From the NCBI RefSeq assembly GCF_009389715.1, contig NC_052399.1, positions 21,793,646-21,857,645 of the forward strand: a stretch of 64,000 bases of DNA. Reading direction: 5' to 3'. Position numbers and translations under genes: made by a program. The stretch's first letter is position 1. Every line of letters begins with the position of its first letter. Under the pieces are notes generated by a model, which did not search any database, was not told where the DNA came from, and saw only the letters and a list, made by a program, of their open reading frames with translations. Below, piece by piece: positions 12,399 through 23,821 of this stretch. This DNA is from Phoenix dactylifera (lineage: Eukaryota > Streptophyta > Magnoliopsida > Arecales > Arecaceae).

Positions 12399-15300
12399 GG
12401 TCCATTCGGGTTGGGTCGGGTCGGGTCGGTAAACCCAGACCCGACCCAAAAAATGATTCGGGTCTAATTTTCGGACCCGACCCAGACCCGCGGGTCCTAA
12501 AATTCGGATCGGGTCGGGTCTACGCGGGTCAGGTCGGGTCGGGTCTACGCGGGTCAGGTCGGGTCGACCCGACCCATTTGCAGCCTTAGTTATGCATGTT
12601 CATCTGACTTGATTTTGGGAGGAAGACTACAATTATATCCCTTGTTGGAATGTCTTAATGACACCTTACTTGACAGGCTTGTCCAGTTATTTCACCCATT
12701 ACTGCTGTTACTGGACAGATGAAAGTTGTCCATTGCTTGATTTGCATGTTGGAGATGCCAAGAATATATGATCGAAGTAACCTTCCTGTGTCTGGTGGGC
12801 TCCATTTGAAAAATATAGAGTACATCGGTTAATCCGCTGTCAAAATGAGCTTAACAAATCCAGTCCCCAGGGAAGAGATGCCCGTTTGAAGGCATGGTAA
12901 ACTTTGCAATACAGTTTTTGTTTCACGGAATTGTGATGATAGAACAATATATGCACTTGTCATAGAAAAAATTTCTTAAATAACTATATGGTTCACAAGT
13001 CCATAAACTCCCATAAACATTAATAAGCAATAGGTGAGGCAACAAAAACAAACCAAAACCAAATGCCTATTTTCATTTCTTAAAAAAAATAATAATAATA
13101 CCAAACAGATTAAAGAGCATGTTTTATGGTCTAAACGTCACAAATTTGTTACATCAACATGACCATCAAGGTAAATCGTATCCCATCTATTTTTGGCTCA
13201 TTAAAGATATTATTTGTACAGCATGTATTATTTAGGTGCATGTAGTTGTATATGAAAAATTCCATGAGTTACAGATTTGAATAAGCTTCATCATTGTAAG
13301 AAAAGGTTGAAACGTGCAAAGAAAATTAAATTTCTGAGAATCCTGTATGTAAGCTTATGTCTTACCTCAACAAGACATGACTCACGGGATCTTTTACATC
13401 CGCAGAAGAAATGGTGAATAGTTTCTTGACAATATATGCACATGTTGCTATGCTAATAGAGAAAAAAGAAAAATGTATTAACCCAAGAATATATTAATGA
13501 TATACATGAAGAACACATGGAACTTGAAGGGAAACCATTGAGTGAAGTATGCGTAAGTCCTACCAAAAAATAAGTACATATAAGAAATACAAAAATAAGT
13601 ACACATAGAAAACAAAAGCTGATAGAGTTTGAATGACACTTTAAAAAAAGCCAATTAATATCCTGCCAGCATAATAACAGAACATTTTTAAAATATTGGA
13701 ACTCCTTTGAAAAGAGAAAAATAAGACAAGCACATAATTTTGTAAATTATCATTCCTAAAGATACAGAAAGTTAAAGAAAAAAATAAGAACCTAAAACTG
13801 ATGGTAGATAAGACATGGATGTTTGGAAAACAAGTACAGAAAGTCCAATTGCAGCAATAGTAGTGGAGAAAAGGTCATTATGTCCACATAGGATTAAGAA
13901 TATACACTGGTTTGCAGTAATTTCAACAACCGATGGATAGCAGAGTTGCACTCCTTGACACATTTAGACTTGCAGATAAACATGAGACTGAGCATTTTAG
14001 TGTTCAGTATAAGACAAATAAAATATAATAAGAAACATTTACTAACTTTAAAAAAAAAAAGAAAAAGAAAAAAAAAGACGAATAAGAAGGATACCTGCCA
14101 AAACATGTTAACAGAACTACCCATAATACCGTATTGAGCCATTTTGATTCTCTGTAGGCAACCCAAACCTGAAAGAGTAGAAAGAGCATAAAAGGCATGA
14201 TACTGTTCCCTTCTAAATCCAAGCTATTATAACAAGTAGGCAATTTGATAAAAGGTGTATATCTACCAAAAAAAAAACAAAAGTGTCTCCTTTTCTCATG
14301 AATCCCAAAAGAGCCTGCAAACCAGATGGTTTTCCTGCTCTACCTCTTCTAATAGTTTAAAAAAAAATCAAACCAAAGAATTTGAATTGGATTAGATGGA
14401 TAAAAGGAGAAAAGAGTGACCATGCAAGGAAAGGAACCTTTTTCTTGTTAACGGATTAATCAGGAGTATGCAGGAAGAATTTTACAACTGCACCAATTGT
14501 TTTCCCTTTATGGAAAAAACCGCACCATGGGTTTAATTCAAAGTAATGCAAGCTAGATATAGGAAAGATGAGGATATCTGATGGTAAGGAGTTGGTATGA
14601 CTAAATGCTGTGCTATTTGGCAAGGATTAGCAAAATAAATAAAAAAAAAAAATCTCATTATGTTGCTCATTTGTAGTCTCACAAGAATCAAGATGTTCAA
14701 GTGGCATATTATGCTTTCCACACTCCAAATAGACATACCGGACTCATCATTTAAAATGGAACCTTTTCTTTTTGGTTTTTTTTTGGCTCGATGAGGAAAA
14801 TGGAACCAACATGATAATCAATTACTGGATTTCTTGATACTAACTTCTTGTTGTGGGGTCACGGGTTATCCTTAGCTGCGTGCCAGAACAAAATCCGGGG
14901 AAAATGCTAGAAGCAAAACAGCACTAGGACCAGTTGCTGCGAATAGGCTCTTAAAATCCTTCAGCTAGTTTTCCCTTCATTGAATTGATCTAATCCATTC
15001 ATTTGTCTATTTACCCAGTCACAAAGCATTATTAATGTATTCTGCTTTAATTCTATGTTTCTTCCTTCCCATTGTATAAAGGAATACCCTGTCAGAAAGA
15101 AAATTAGGAATGGAGCATGCATCACCCACTATTGTTCTTGAAGAGGATGCTTTACTAGTTTTGGCTAAATATAAACATATTAAGTAGACATCCCAATTAT
15201 TGACATGAACCATGAAACATGCGATGTGCAATCCCTCTTTGTATTCCTCAATCCTCTCTAAGATGAAAAAATTCTGCAAAGTTAAGCACTAATAATGTTT

Positions 15301-16847
15301 TCGAGCGTTCTTCTCTAATCCTTAGAACATCTTCATCTCCAATTCATCTGTGGTAGGCATTTGATAGAACTTTGTAACTACAAGAAATTAGATTTTCGCT
15401 GATCAGTGGTCATTATTAACTTGGATCTTTAGTTACCCAGAAAACTGAACCACATGATGACAATTAAGAGAACCTTGCTGCTATTTGATGGAAGAAAATA
15501 TGCAGTAATATTCAGGAAAGTGGAAATTTCAAAGTTCAAGCTCTAATGAACAGATTAATTGGAAGAAACAAAGCATCATTTCATCAAGTATATAAACAAT
15601 GAGGAACTTTACTAATTAAGAGAAGTGGATGTCTTGCATGCAATTTATTTCTGTGGTACACAAGCAATAGCAGATATATAGCTTTGTTACATGGACATGG
15701 ACTCAGGTGGGTGTCCAAGCACTAGATCCTTTCAATATCTAATATGCTTTTCTTGTGGAGCCATGTCTGACTGTCGGACAAATGTCTTGAGTGTTATGTG
15801 TGAGAATTTCAGGCAATTAAAGGGTTTGGGTAACATAGATGTATAGAACGACACTTGTTTCTGTTAATATGCAACATATGTTAAGCTTGAACATGACAAG
15901 AGACTAAAAAGATCGAATCATTTAATTAGAATTATTAACTAAAGTATTCTGGATCTTAAACAAAACAATAAATTAAGCATCAGCTAAGCATGCATGGAAG
16001 CAGGATCTAGCTTTCTCAGTAAATCACAAAACCAGGAACAATTTTTATTCTTAGTACAAAAAAGGAAAGCATTAGTGATCCAAACTTGTTAAGTCGCAAG
16101 AATCCATAGATTAGTCCAGCTTTACGCCAACATTCTTCTTCTTCTTCTAGAGATGTGTGTGGTGCTGGTGGTGGCAGCAGCTGTGGGAAGGGGCACTTCA
16201 TCTGAATCCTAAAGGGACTGGCTCCTAAATATAGTACTTTAGCTTCGATTTCAAACTTGTATAAGAAGTGTTGCATAAGACATTCGAAGGAGGCTGGGAT
16301 GCCAATTCTAAGGTGACCAATGGACAAACTTTGCAAACCGCAATACCAATTCTGCATGCTTGGCCAAACAAGACTTGCTTATAGAGGCTAATTTTCTCTA
16401 TAAGAAGTGTTGCATAACATGTTCCAAGGTGGCCTGGATTCCGATTCCAAGATGAGCAATGGACAAATCTTGCAAACTACAATATTGACTTTGTGTGCCT
16501 GGATGATAAAAATGAACCAATTGCTTGTGAGTTCATGTTTCGACCACACAACATTATCCACCATTAATCAAGGAGGGTGAAGCACTTAGATATGACATCT
16601 TCACCAGCCTTAGGCATCTCAAAAATATCATGTCTCCCTCCATACAATCAGGTTGAAAAGAGCGGGCAAATTCCACTAAGAATTTGAATTCCTAAAAATA
16701 CAGACCCATCAAATTTTAGAAGACAGAAAAGTAGCTCATTGCACCATGGTCGGAGGAACTGGTACCGGGCACCATACCGGTTCTCCGGTAGAACGACTCG
16801 GTATGGGCCATGCCGGTCCTGTATCGAGAGAAGGCACAACACCGTAG

Positions 16848-16894
<47 letters not shown>

Positions 16895-19800
16895 GAAAGG
16901 AGGGCCAGAGGAGGGTGGCGGACGCCTCAGGGGGGCGGCGAGGCCGGCAGAGGCTGCGGCAGGCGACACCGCAACCGGTTCCCCAGGGTCCGGCCGTAGC
17001 CGATTCCCCAGGGTCCGGCCGTAGCCGGTTCCCCAGGCCCCCTATGACTTCCGTCGGCCCTCCCTCCCCCGCTCGCTATCTCTTTCCTTCTCCTTCTCTG
17101 GCTCCGGCAATGGGTCTCATTTTCATTGCCAGAACCGTACGGGTGAGCCACCGGTATGGCTCGGATTGGCCGGAACCGCTCAGTTCGGGACGATTCCGCC
17201 GACTTTGCATTGCACTCTTGGATAAAAACATTGACACCTTTCATTCTTATGTTTTGCGAAAAGCTAATATCAACATATAAGGGGCAAAAAATTAAAAAGG
17301 ACTATAGCCTGCAAATTTGTAACTTGTAACTCGTTACTATTCAATAAGTCAAAATTCAAGGAAACAAAATAAGGAAATAATAAAGGTGAAGTTTTGATAT
17401 GGGTGTAAATACAATACCAGAAAAAACTTGTATTAGCAACCATTAAAACTATGTTTCTTGCATATATAATACTTATCATGGATAGATGTTACCTGGTTAT
17501 TCATGTTATGAATATTATGAGATAACATTTCTACTAATACAAAAAAAAAAAAGATAAGCATGTTAAGTTATCAGAAATCAACTTAACAATATTTGAAGCT
17601 TAGCAAACAAGTTTTAGGACTTACCACTATAGCCACCACATTAACATAAAAGTCAACCAAAGTTGCATCCATCCACCTAGAGAAGTTTGTGAAGCATAAG
17701 ATGTAAACAAACAGATTTAAAATTGCATGTACAGTAATAACTTACACAACGAAACTTGACTCAAGCGTGCATGCACATATATATCAATGTAAACAAAAAG
17801 CTGAAAATACATTCACCAAATAGTAACAATGACATTAGTAAAGGTGTGTTCAAATTGTAAGCCGCAATGGTGGATCAAATGTTTTACACTTTTTTTAACA
17901 GTCAAACAGTACAAGTTTAATACAAGTGGCCCAGGACAGAAGCAACCTCTTTGGTGATTCCCGACCATTTTGCTGGTGAACTCTTTAGGATTATTCATGT
18001 ACGTTATAGGTCTCAGTTATCGAATCTCTACATCTATGGCATAAACCTTTGCCCTTTTTCTCAGTTCCTTGATCCAACCCATATAGAATCAGGTTTAAAA
18101 TCCCAAAGGACCACTTTATTTTTTTTTCATCTCATTGAATAGACATCCAGACATGATGTCAAACCCACACATCAGCACATCATCACCAGAAGGTATTCAA
18201 GGGCTTACATCAACATAGGCATGCTACAAACAAAATCTATTTAAAATCCAATAAAATTATTTCTCCAAGGCTGTTAAAATGCCCAAATTACATGGTGCTG
18301 CCTTATCATGCTCTTCAGTTACTTGGCATTCTGTCTATTCAATACTTGATCTTGGAGAAACCTGTGTCATCCAGTTCCCTCAAAAGGGCCAAATGTGATG
18401 TAATTTTTCCAAGAATGAACTTTTAAACTTATCTGTTAGTTTTGGATAGGTTCAAGAGAATATTGGAAGTCTAACTTACATGAATTAAAGAAATCCACAT
18501 GCTACAGTAATATGCTTTTACGTTTGTAGATATCAAGTTATACAGCTGACATTTTTTTGTATTTACTTATTTCAGTATCTAGCGCACTCTTCATGTTATT
18601 CTGACTTTCATGAATTTTCTGGCAGATTGATGATTTCATCGTATCCATTTTTCAAGTCATGGATATTTTGCTTGTTAATAAATGATTACCAACATTTGTA
18701 ATTTGCCATAATTAAGATAGAGAACCATGATTTGATGATTTAGATTGTACAATCAAGTTTAGGAAGATAAGGAGGATAAAGTTTACAAAGGACAATATCA
18801 TAATGTGAATTGGCATGCATCATAGTGGTTGACAACTTGACAAATCAGATTAGTTTCACAGGTGACATAGCTGTGCTCCAACATCTATCCACCATGGTGC
18901 AGTCTTATCCTTCAGATTTAGGTCTAGACATCAATATATTCTAAAATGAAAATCTATATAAATCCATATTTCTTAATGTATTTTCACTCTGTGTGGACAT
19001 CCATCAATTTCAGCCTCTCTACTCAGATCGCTGTCTTGCCACGAGCCACTTAATGAAATATTCTAATATTGCCATCATCCTATTCTGTCCAATATCTTCG
19101 TTATTGTTTTTATCCCCTCTACTTCAAATTTTCACTCTTGAGCAACTCTTCAATTTTAAGACTTTCCCTTTTGTTCAGATTGCTCAAAGTGGTAGCAATT
19201 TTCTCTCCTTTGCATATAAATCATAAATTTTCTAAGAATTGCGGTACAACTTTACAGCCACCTTCCCAAAAACCTTCACACTTCATGTGCAAATGGGCAC
19301 TATATTCCCACTTATGTTATCAACTTCCAATCACCTTACCATCCCAGTCATTATGCTTGAACAGCATCTTCTAAAACCCATAGGGTTAGGTTTTCCCTCT
19401 TAATAGAGTATAGAAGCATGATCCTAGCAGATGCAGGAACTCACATCTAGTAAGCTAGTGAAATCTCAAACAATCATGATAATACATAAGAATTCTATTT
19501 ATTTGTCATCATAGCATCCTCAATGATATTAAATCAAGTCAACCTATTTCCTTAGAGAGTATCAATTACATCTCCTATTCCAACAAATTCAAAAATACAA
19601 TATAATCTTAGACATTTTTATACAGGTGAAACATTGTCTGTGATTGCAGACACCTCAAAGATCACTGTAGCCTCACTTCATCCTACTAGGTCCATTATTC
19701 CGTACTTTGATCCTTAAGAAATTAAAAATGTAGATTCACCTTAATCAACTGATTTCTTCCAAATCTACTTGGATTTTAGAACTCTCCAATATAGAATTTT

Positions 19801-20865
19801 CGTACAGATATTGCCTAGAATTCTTTAAAATCAGTACTTCCACAAACCAATTGTGTGAATCTTTCACAGCTCAACCCCAAATCTGAACGCATATATCAAA
19901 TGCCATAATGGACTGCCAATTTCCTAGGTCTTAGCTTATTTTAACAAATTATGTCCAGATACTCTCTTATAAAGCCTTCAAATTATGTTGCAAGTTTTCC
20001 TACTCTCCAACATCACCTGGCATTGAGATGTGGGTTGAAAAAGGAATTTACTACAAATAGCCAATGGAAAGCTCATAATACAAAATTTTGGTCATTATTC
20101 TTGGGAACCTCACTAGATATAAAAACATCTAGGAGGTCACAAATTTTTGCAATGGTGAGTATATTGTCAGAATCCTGTTCCATGAAAAAATTCCTTCACA
20201 ACTACATCACAATTAGCAATTCCTTAAAAGTTTAAGATCATGGGAAGATGGTAACATATGATGAGCGGGAGATGTCTTCCAGCAAAAGAAACATTCAAAA
20301 ATAAAAATAAAAATAAAAAACACTAAGAGTATCATCTGTTCCCTTGAATCCGTTTCTCCTCAAAACGCTTCATTTATCAATTCTCCGAAACCACTAACAT
20401 TGACGAGCACTGATCAAATATTTGCTATCTTTTCTGCCCCCCCAAACCCAACGTTTTGGAGAATAAACCATGGGTTACGCAAGTGACCAAATCCCCCTCT
20501 TAAACCCTCAATCCTTGCCCACTGCCACAAAAGATCCAACGAGACATCACTCTAATTGTGTGTGTTCATGATTAGTATCAAAATCCTTCAATTTCACTCA
20601 TCATGTTCGACTCTTTTTCTAGACTACGTAGTATTCAAGAAACGCCAGGACTAACAACCTACAGAAGAAAGGATAGAAAGAAAAAAAAAAAAGAACGCTT
20701 GCTGATAATTAGAATGGTAAATCGAAAGAAAGCCTACGGGGTCAAGAGCTCGACGCGGAAAGGAGAGCCGTCGGTAGCGAGAGTGTAGATGAGCGTGACA
20801 ACCATGAAGCAACCCAATGTGGCGAACAAGATTTTATATGCCGCGAGAGCTGGAACCGCCGCCAT
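4513..20865 (-). CDS. DUF1475 family membrane protein, 8 coding exons
   Basis: Coding exons in transcription order: 20738-20865, 17625-17676, 14095-14168, 13366-13452, 11205-11348, 9271-9322, 7462-7535 and 4513-4627. They total 726 nt, giving 241 aa and a stop, and all joins use GT/AG. The family is plant-specific, about 250 aa and of unknown function. The protein is hydrophobic with several likely membrane helices. It is an internal duplication: residues 1-113 and about 127-241 each run TDG/IDG-FPFR..ELLTP, then WM-ATL-DFY-NVVAI, then VW-AY-ES-W..W..LL-CFG, then SIATCAYIV. The start is the first ATG after a probable leader intron, and MAAVPALAAYKILFATLGC is a typical N terminus. The gene covers 16.4 kb because transposons swell the introns. 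The parts are intact, so it is likely functional. No reaction is known. Confidence 0.9.
4628..7461 (-). other. DUF1475 intron 7, AT-rich, nothing recognised
   Basis: A 2.8-kb intron. It is strongly AT-rich with no coding sequence, and no terminal repeats were recognised. The phrase 'gatatctcgg', near 6470, is the only local GC feature. Confidence 0.6.
10009..10895. mobile_element. degenerate hAT-like MITE in DUF1475 intron 5
   Basis: The two ends are rich in CGAAAC/GTTTCGG in inverted orientation. The right end finishes ...GAGTTTTTAAACCTTA. An 8-bp direct repeat flanks it with one mismatch (GAACAAAT 10001-10008, GAACAAAC 10896-10903), the size made by hAT transposases. The left terminal repeat is worn. 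There is no transposase frame. Confidence 0.55.
11674..12588. mobile_element. hAT-type non-autonomous element in DUF1475 intron 4
   Basis: Left end TAGGGGTGCAAATGGGTC and right end GACCCATTTGCAGCCTTA are inverted repeats. The flanks GTTATGCC (11666-11673) and GTTATGCA (12589-12596) are an 8-bp target-site duplication with one mismatch. The subterminal regions are runs of GGGTC/GACCC. The middle holds a (CT)n tract at about 12356-12396. No transposase is present. Open frames across it are repeat translations. Confidence 0.85.
16745..17207. mobile_element. hAT-type MITE in DUF1475 intron 2
   Basis: It is flanked by a perfect 8-bp direct repeat CATTGCAC (16737-16744 and 17208-17215). The ends are inverted: CATGGTCGGAGGAACTGG at the left, and the right end reads CAAAGTCGGCGGAATCG on the other strand. 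The inside is GC-rich, with a (GA)n tract at about 16851-16890 and a duplicated phrase around CCCCAGGGTCCGGCCGTAGC. The frames across it are not genes. Confidence 0.8.
17677..20737 (-). other. DUF1475 intron 1, nothing recognised
   Basis: A 3.1-kb first coding intron. No coding similarity and no bounded transposon was seen on either strand. Confidence 0.55.
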
Positions 20866-21430
20866 GTTAGGCCTTGCAACAGATGTCCCTGAAAAAAAAG
20901 AAAAAAAAATCCCAGCTTTCGTAAAGAAAAGGGAAGAAAAACGTAAAGAAAGAAAGAAACAAACAAGAATGTGGACGAATACATTACACGTCATAGGAAT
21001 AAGAGAAAGGCATACCGTCCGGTTGGAAACTCTAACACGTAAAGCGATCTCTGTGCTTAGGTCCACCACATAATATCAATTCTTTCTTCTTTAGCTTCAA
21101 ATAACCCATCATTTCTCGGCCTTTAGCTCCTCTCGGCCACCGTTTTTCTTGGCACGAACTTCCACCACGAACGCCGGATCTCTCTCCGCCCTCTCCGACT
21201 CCGGCGAGACCACCCTCGAGCCCAATTCGCATCTGGGAAGACTCAAAAAAGGCAAGAAACGCTCGCTAAGAACCTCGGATTCGATGGCCGTTCCCGAAGC
21301 GGAAACCCTAGATCAAGGATTTTACTCTACGAGAGAATGCCGGGTGGAGGAGGATCGACAGCGAACCTGCGCTCGTCCTCGAGGCGAGCATCATGAGCGA
21401 AAGCCGCGAATTCCGAACTCCGCGAGTTGA
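20866..21430 (-). promoter_or_regulatory. DUF1475 5' leader with small intron and upstream ORFs
   Basis: Upstream of the start the minus strand shows a likely leader intron, donor GTATGCC at 21015 and acceptor TTTTCAG ending at 20889 after a pyrimidine run. Before it lies a GC-rich leader up to about 21430 with several ATGs. One begins near 21394 and stops after 28 codons, and another opens at 21232 and runs 66 codons. The transcription start is not visible. The GC content and position suggest leader or promoter rather than a separate gene. Confidence 0.55.
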
Positions 21431-22260
21431 GACGCTCCATATTCTCTTGTATCGAGGCGGTGGAAAGGCGGTGGAAATCAAGAACGGAGGGTCTGCGTGA
21501 TTTCAAGTAACGGTCATCTTTTGTAACGTGTACTTTTTCTTAGCGGAGCGGTTTGTAATCAGAACATGGTCGATTTTTAGGATGGCAACGAGGCTTGGCA
21601 TTCTCTCTCTTTGGTTGAAATCGACTCAGGGTGAAACACTGAAACACCCAAAAAAAGAAATTTATATAGCCCTTGTGAGAAAAAGATTGAGAAAAGGTTT
21701 GGCATAACTCTATTTTAGAGTCAAGCATTCTTCAGAAAAAAATAAAAGAAGATAAATTTGTTAGGCTACCGAGAGTTTAATTTCACACAAAGGCTAATAA
21801 CTCAAACAATCTACATATTAAAGAAGCATAGAAAGAGTCCCGTCTATTAGCAGAAGCACCGTCCAGGAGAAACTTCAACCTTCAAAGCTTTATATGCTAT
21901 CGAGGCCGTTTTCTTTCCTCACTCTCTCATTAGTTTGCCCCGGATCCCATTATCAAGAAATATATCCATATCTTCTTATACCAATTTTGAGGGTTCAAAT
22001 AGTTATATACATATAGCATAAATAAAGACTAATCGAATCAAAATTATCAATTTACCTAATTAATTTGTGGCCCAATAAAAAAAAAAAGTCCCAAGCCTCT
22101 AATTGAGCCAGCCGATAGGGTCTGCGCTTGAAGGAAAAGAATGTGAGGTATACTCGAACAAACCAAAGAACTTCACCGAGCCAAGGCGAGCAAGGACAAG
22201 CAGGTATGTGGAAAGGGCAATGTGCTAGTCTCGGATGGTGGGGTGCGCCGGTTCTACTAG

Positions 22261-22625
22261 GATCTTGAAAGGTTTAGTGATTCTACTAAGATCTTCATGG
22301 TCATGTTGAACATGATTGGAAGGAACTGGAAATATTGAGTCCTAAAGACCCTATTGGTGGATGTTATGGCCAAAGCTTAAAACCCTCCGAGGACAAGCGA
22401 TTAGTATAATTCAATTTGATCCTAGCTACCATATTGTGTGTATAGTTTTCTCTATTACATGTCCCAAAGCTTATGATTATGTACAAGGTCAAAACCAATT
22501 TTCACTAAATTTGTGACAAGATCTTGAAAGGTTATAGTTATTCTACCAAGATCTTCATGGTCATGTTGAACATGGTTGAAAGGAACTCGAAATATGTAGT
22601 CCTAAAGAACCTATTGGTGGATGTT
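22261..22625. repeat. direct repeat, about 107 bp, two copies
   Basis: 22261-22368 and 22520-22625 both begin GATCTTGAAAGGTT and share ATCTTCATGGTCATGTTGAA and CCTATTGGTGGATGTT, spaced about 259 bp apart. No function is apparent. The rest of 21.5-22.9 kb shows nothing else. Confidence 0.75.
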
Positions 22626-22929
22626 GAACATGGTTATTCTACCAATTTTCCCCTGGTGCCTGATGCAAACAACAGCCTGCCAAATATCGTAGATCCGGCA
22701 CTTGAAAGTAACTTTTTTCTCATCATACATGGATACACTGCACCACTCATAAGAAAAGCTAAAACTAGAGAACAGGAAATATGAATCTGTGGTTGTAGTG
22801 TCAAGAACCCCATCAGCGAAGAGAAATTTATATACCTGATCGTAACAACAGACATTCAAGAGATAATATCACTCAACAGTTATTTTTGTTTCAGACGCAT
22901 TCAAATAAAGAAGACCTCATATTCATATA

Positions 22930-23387
22930 GAACTCGTTTGGTTTGTGAGAAAAGAAAAAAAAATGTGGTCAACAAAAAAAATGAAGAAAGACTTCTTATT
23001 TGGTTAGAATTTTTAAAGAAGAGAGATGAAAAAGTAGCATTTTTATGAAAATAAATTTTTCATATTTCATGAAAAAAAAATCTATGAACGATATGAAAGA
23101 GCTACTTTTCCGCCGGTTGGGAATTAGAATCTTTTTTTCCAAAGCTATTCTTAAGCCATCAAAATCTATGAAACATGTCTTTTTCTTTATTAAGAGTAAT
23201 ATTTTACACAATATTTTTTAAAAAATAGATGCTCAACTAAACATAAGTCACTCTGGAATGTATCATTTTTTTTATAGTCAACCAAACATACCAAAACCAT
23301 TTTCGCAGGCATCATATTTTCAAAAATCAGCTTTTCAGAAAAAATATTCCGGTGAAGAAAAATGCTTCCCGCAAACCAAACGGGTCC
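22930..23387 (-). mobile_element. MITE of the GTTTGGTTTG family upstream of the Rab gene
   Basis: The ends are inverted: ACTCGTTTGGTTTGTGAG at the left, and CAAACCAAACGGGTCC at the right. The right end read in reverse (CGGGAAGCATTTTTCTTC) matches the start of the element at 36393, so the two are the same family in opposite orientation. There is no coding capacity. TATA may be the target-site repeat, but this is weak. Confidence 0.65.
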
Positions 23388-23744
23388 TATATTTAACATC
23401 AAAATCAAATGAACCACGATAGAGAAACCATACATGCATTTAGGATGCATTTGATGTTTAGCATATAGGAAAGTAGCCGGTAATATGACAAATTACAATC
23501 CATTACAAAACCTGATGAGATTTCACATGTCATCATTCCCGAACCGAAGGATGAGCCTTCTCAGCGTACTCCAGGGTGAGACTTTGCAGAGTCTCCATAT
23601 ATAAATCCACCTCATTTGAAGTCGGCAAATTCGTATAAATAGACGCTCTATGAAATCGGCAGATAATGATAGTTTATCTCTCCCAATGCGTGATACGTTG
23701 CCGCTTACCCGAACCTCTTTTAAGTTTTAAATGCCGTTGGCGCG

Positions 23745-23752
23745 TATAAAAG
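23745..23752 (+). promoter_or_regulatory. TATA box of the Rab gene
   Basis: TATAAAAG lies 70 bp before the ATG, in a good place for a start site near 23780. The same region (TATAAAG...AACGGCGAT.TCTCTC) recurs before the Rab pseudogene near 36915. Two more TATAAAT boxes at about 23600 and 23634 are alternatives. Confidence 0.6.
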
Positions 23753-23821
23753 CCTCAAGAACGGCGATATCTCTCCCCCCCTCTCCCTCATCGTTTAGCC
23801 CACTGCTGTGATCGTTCCGCC

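Noticed and set aside
12027-12467. A 146-codon open frame on the plus strand and a 93-codon frame opposite
   Set aside because: Both cross a (CT)n tract and GGGTC repeats of the hAT-type element. They encode Ser-Leu or Arg-Glu runs and no domain.
16739-17280. Overlapping frames up to 156 codons on both strands
   Set aside because: They arise from the GC-rich MITE with its (GA)n tract. All six frames are open because stops are rare, not because of coding.
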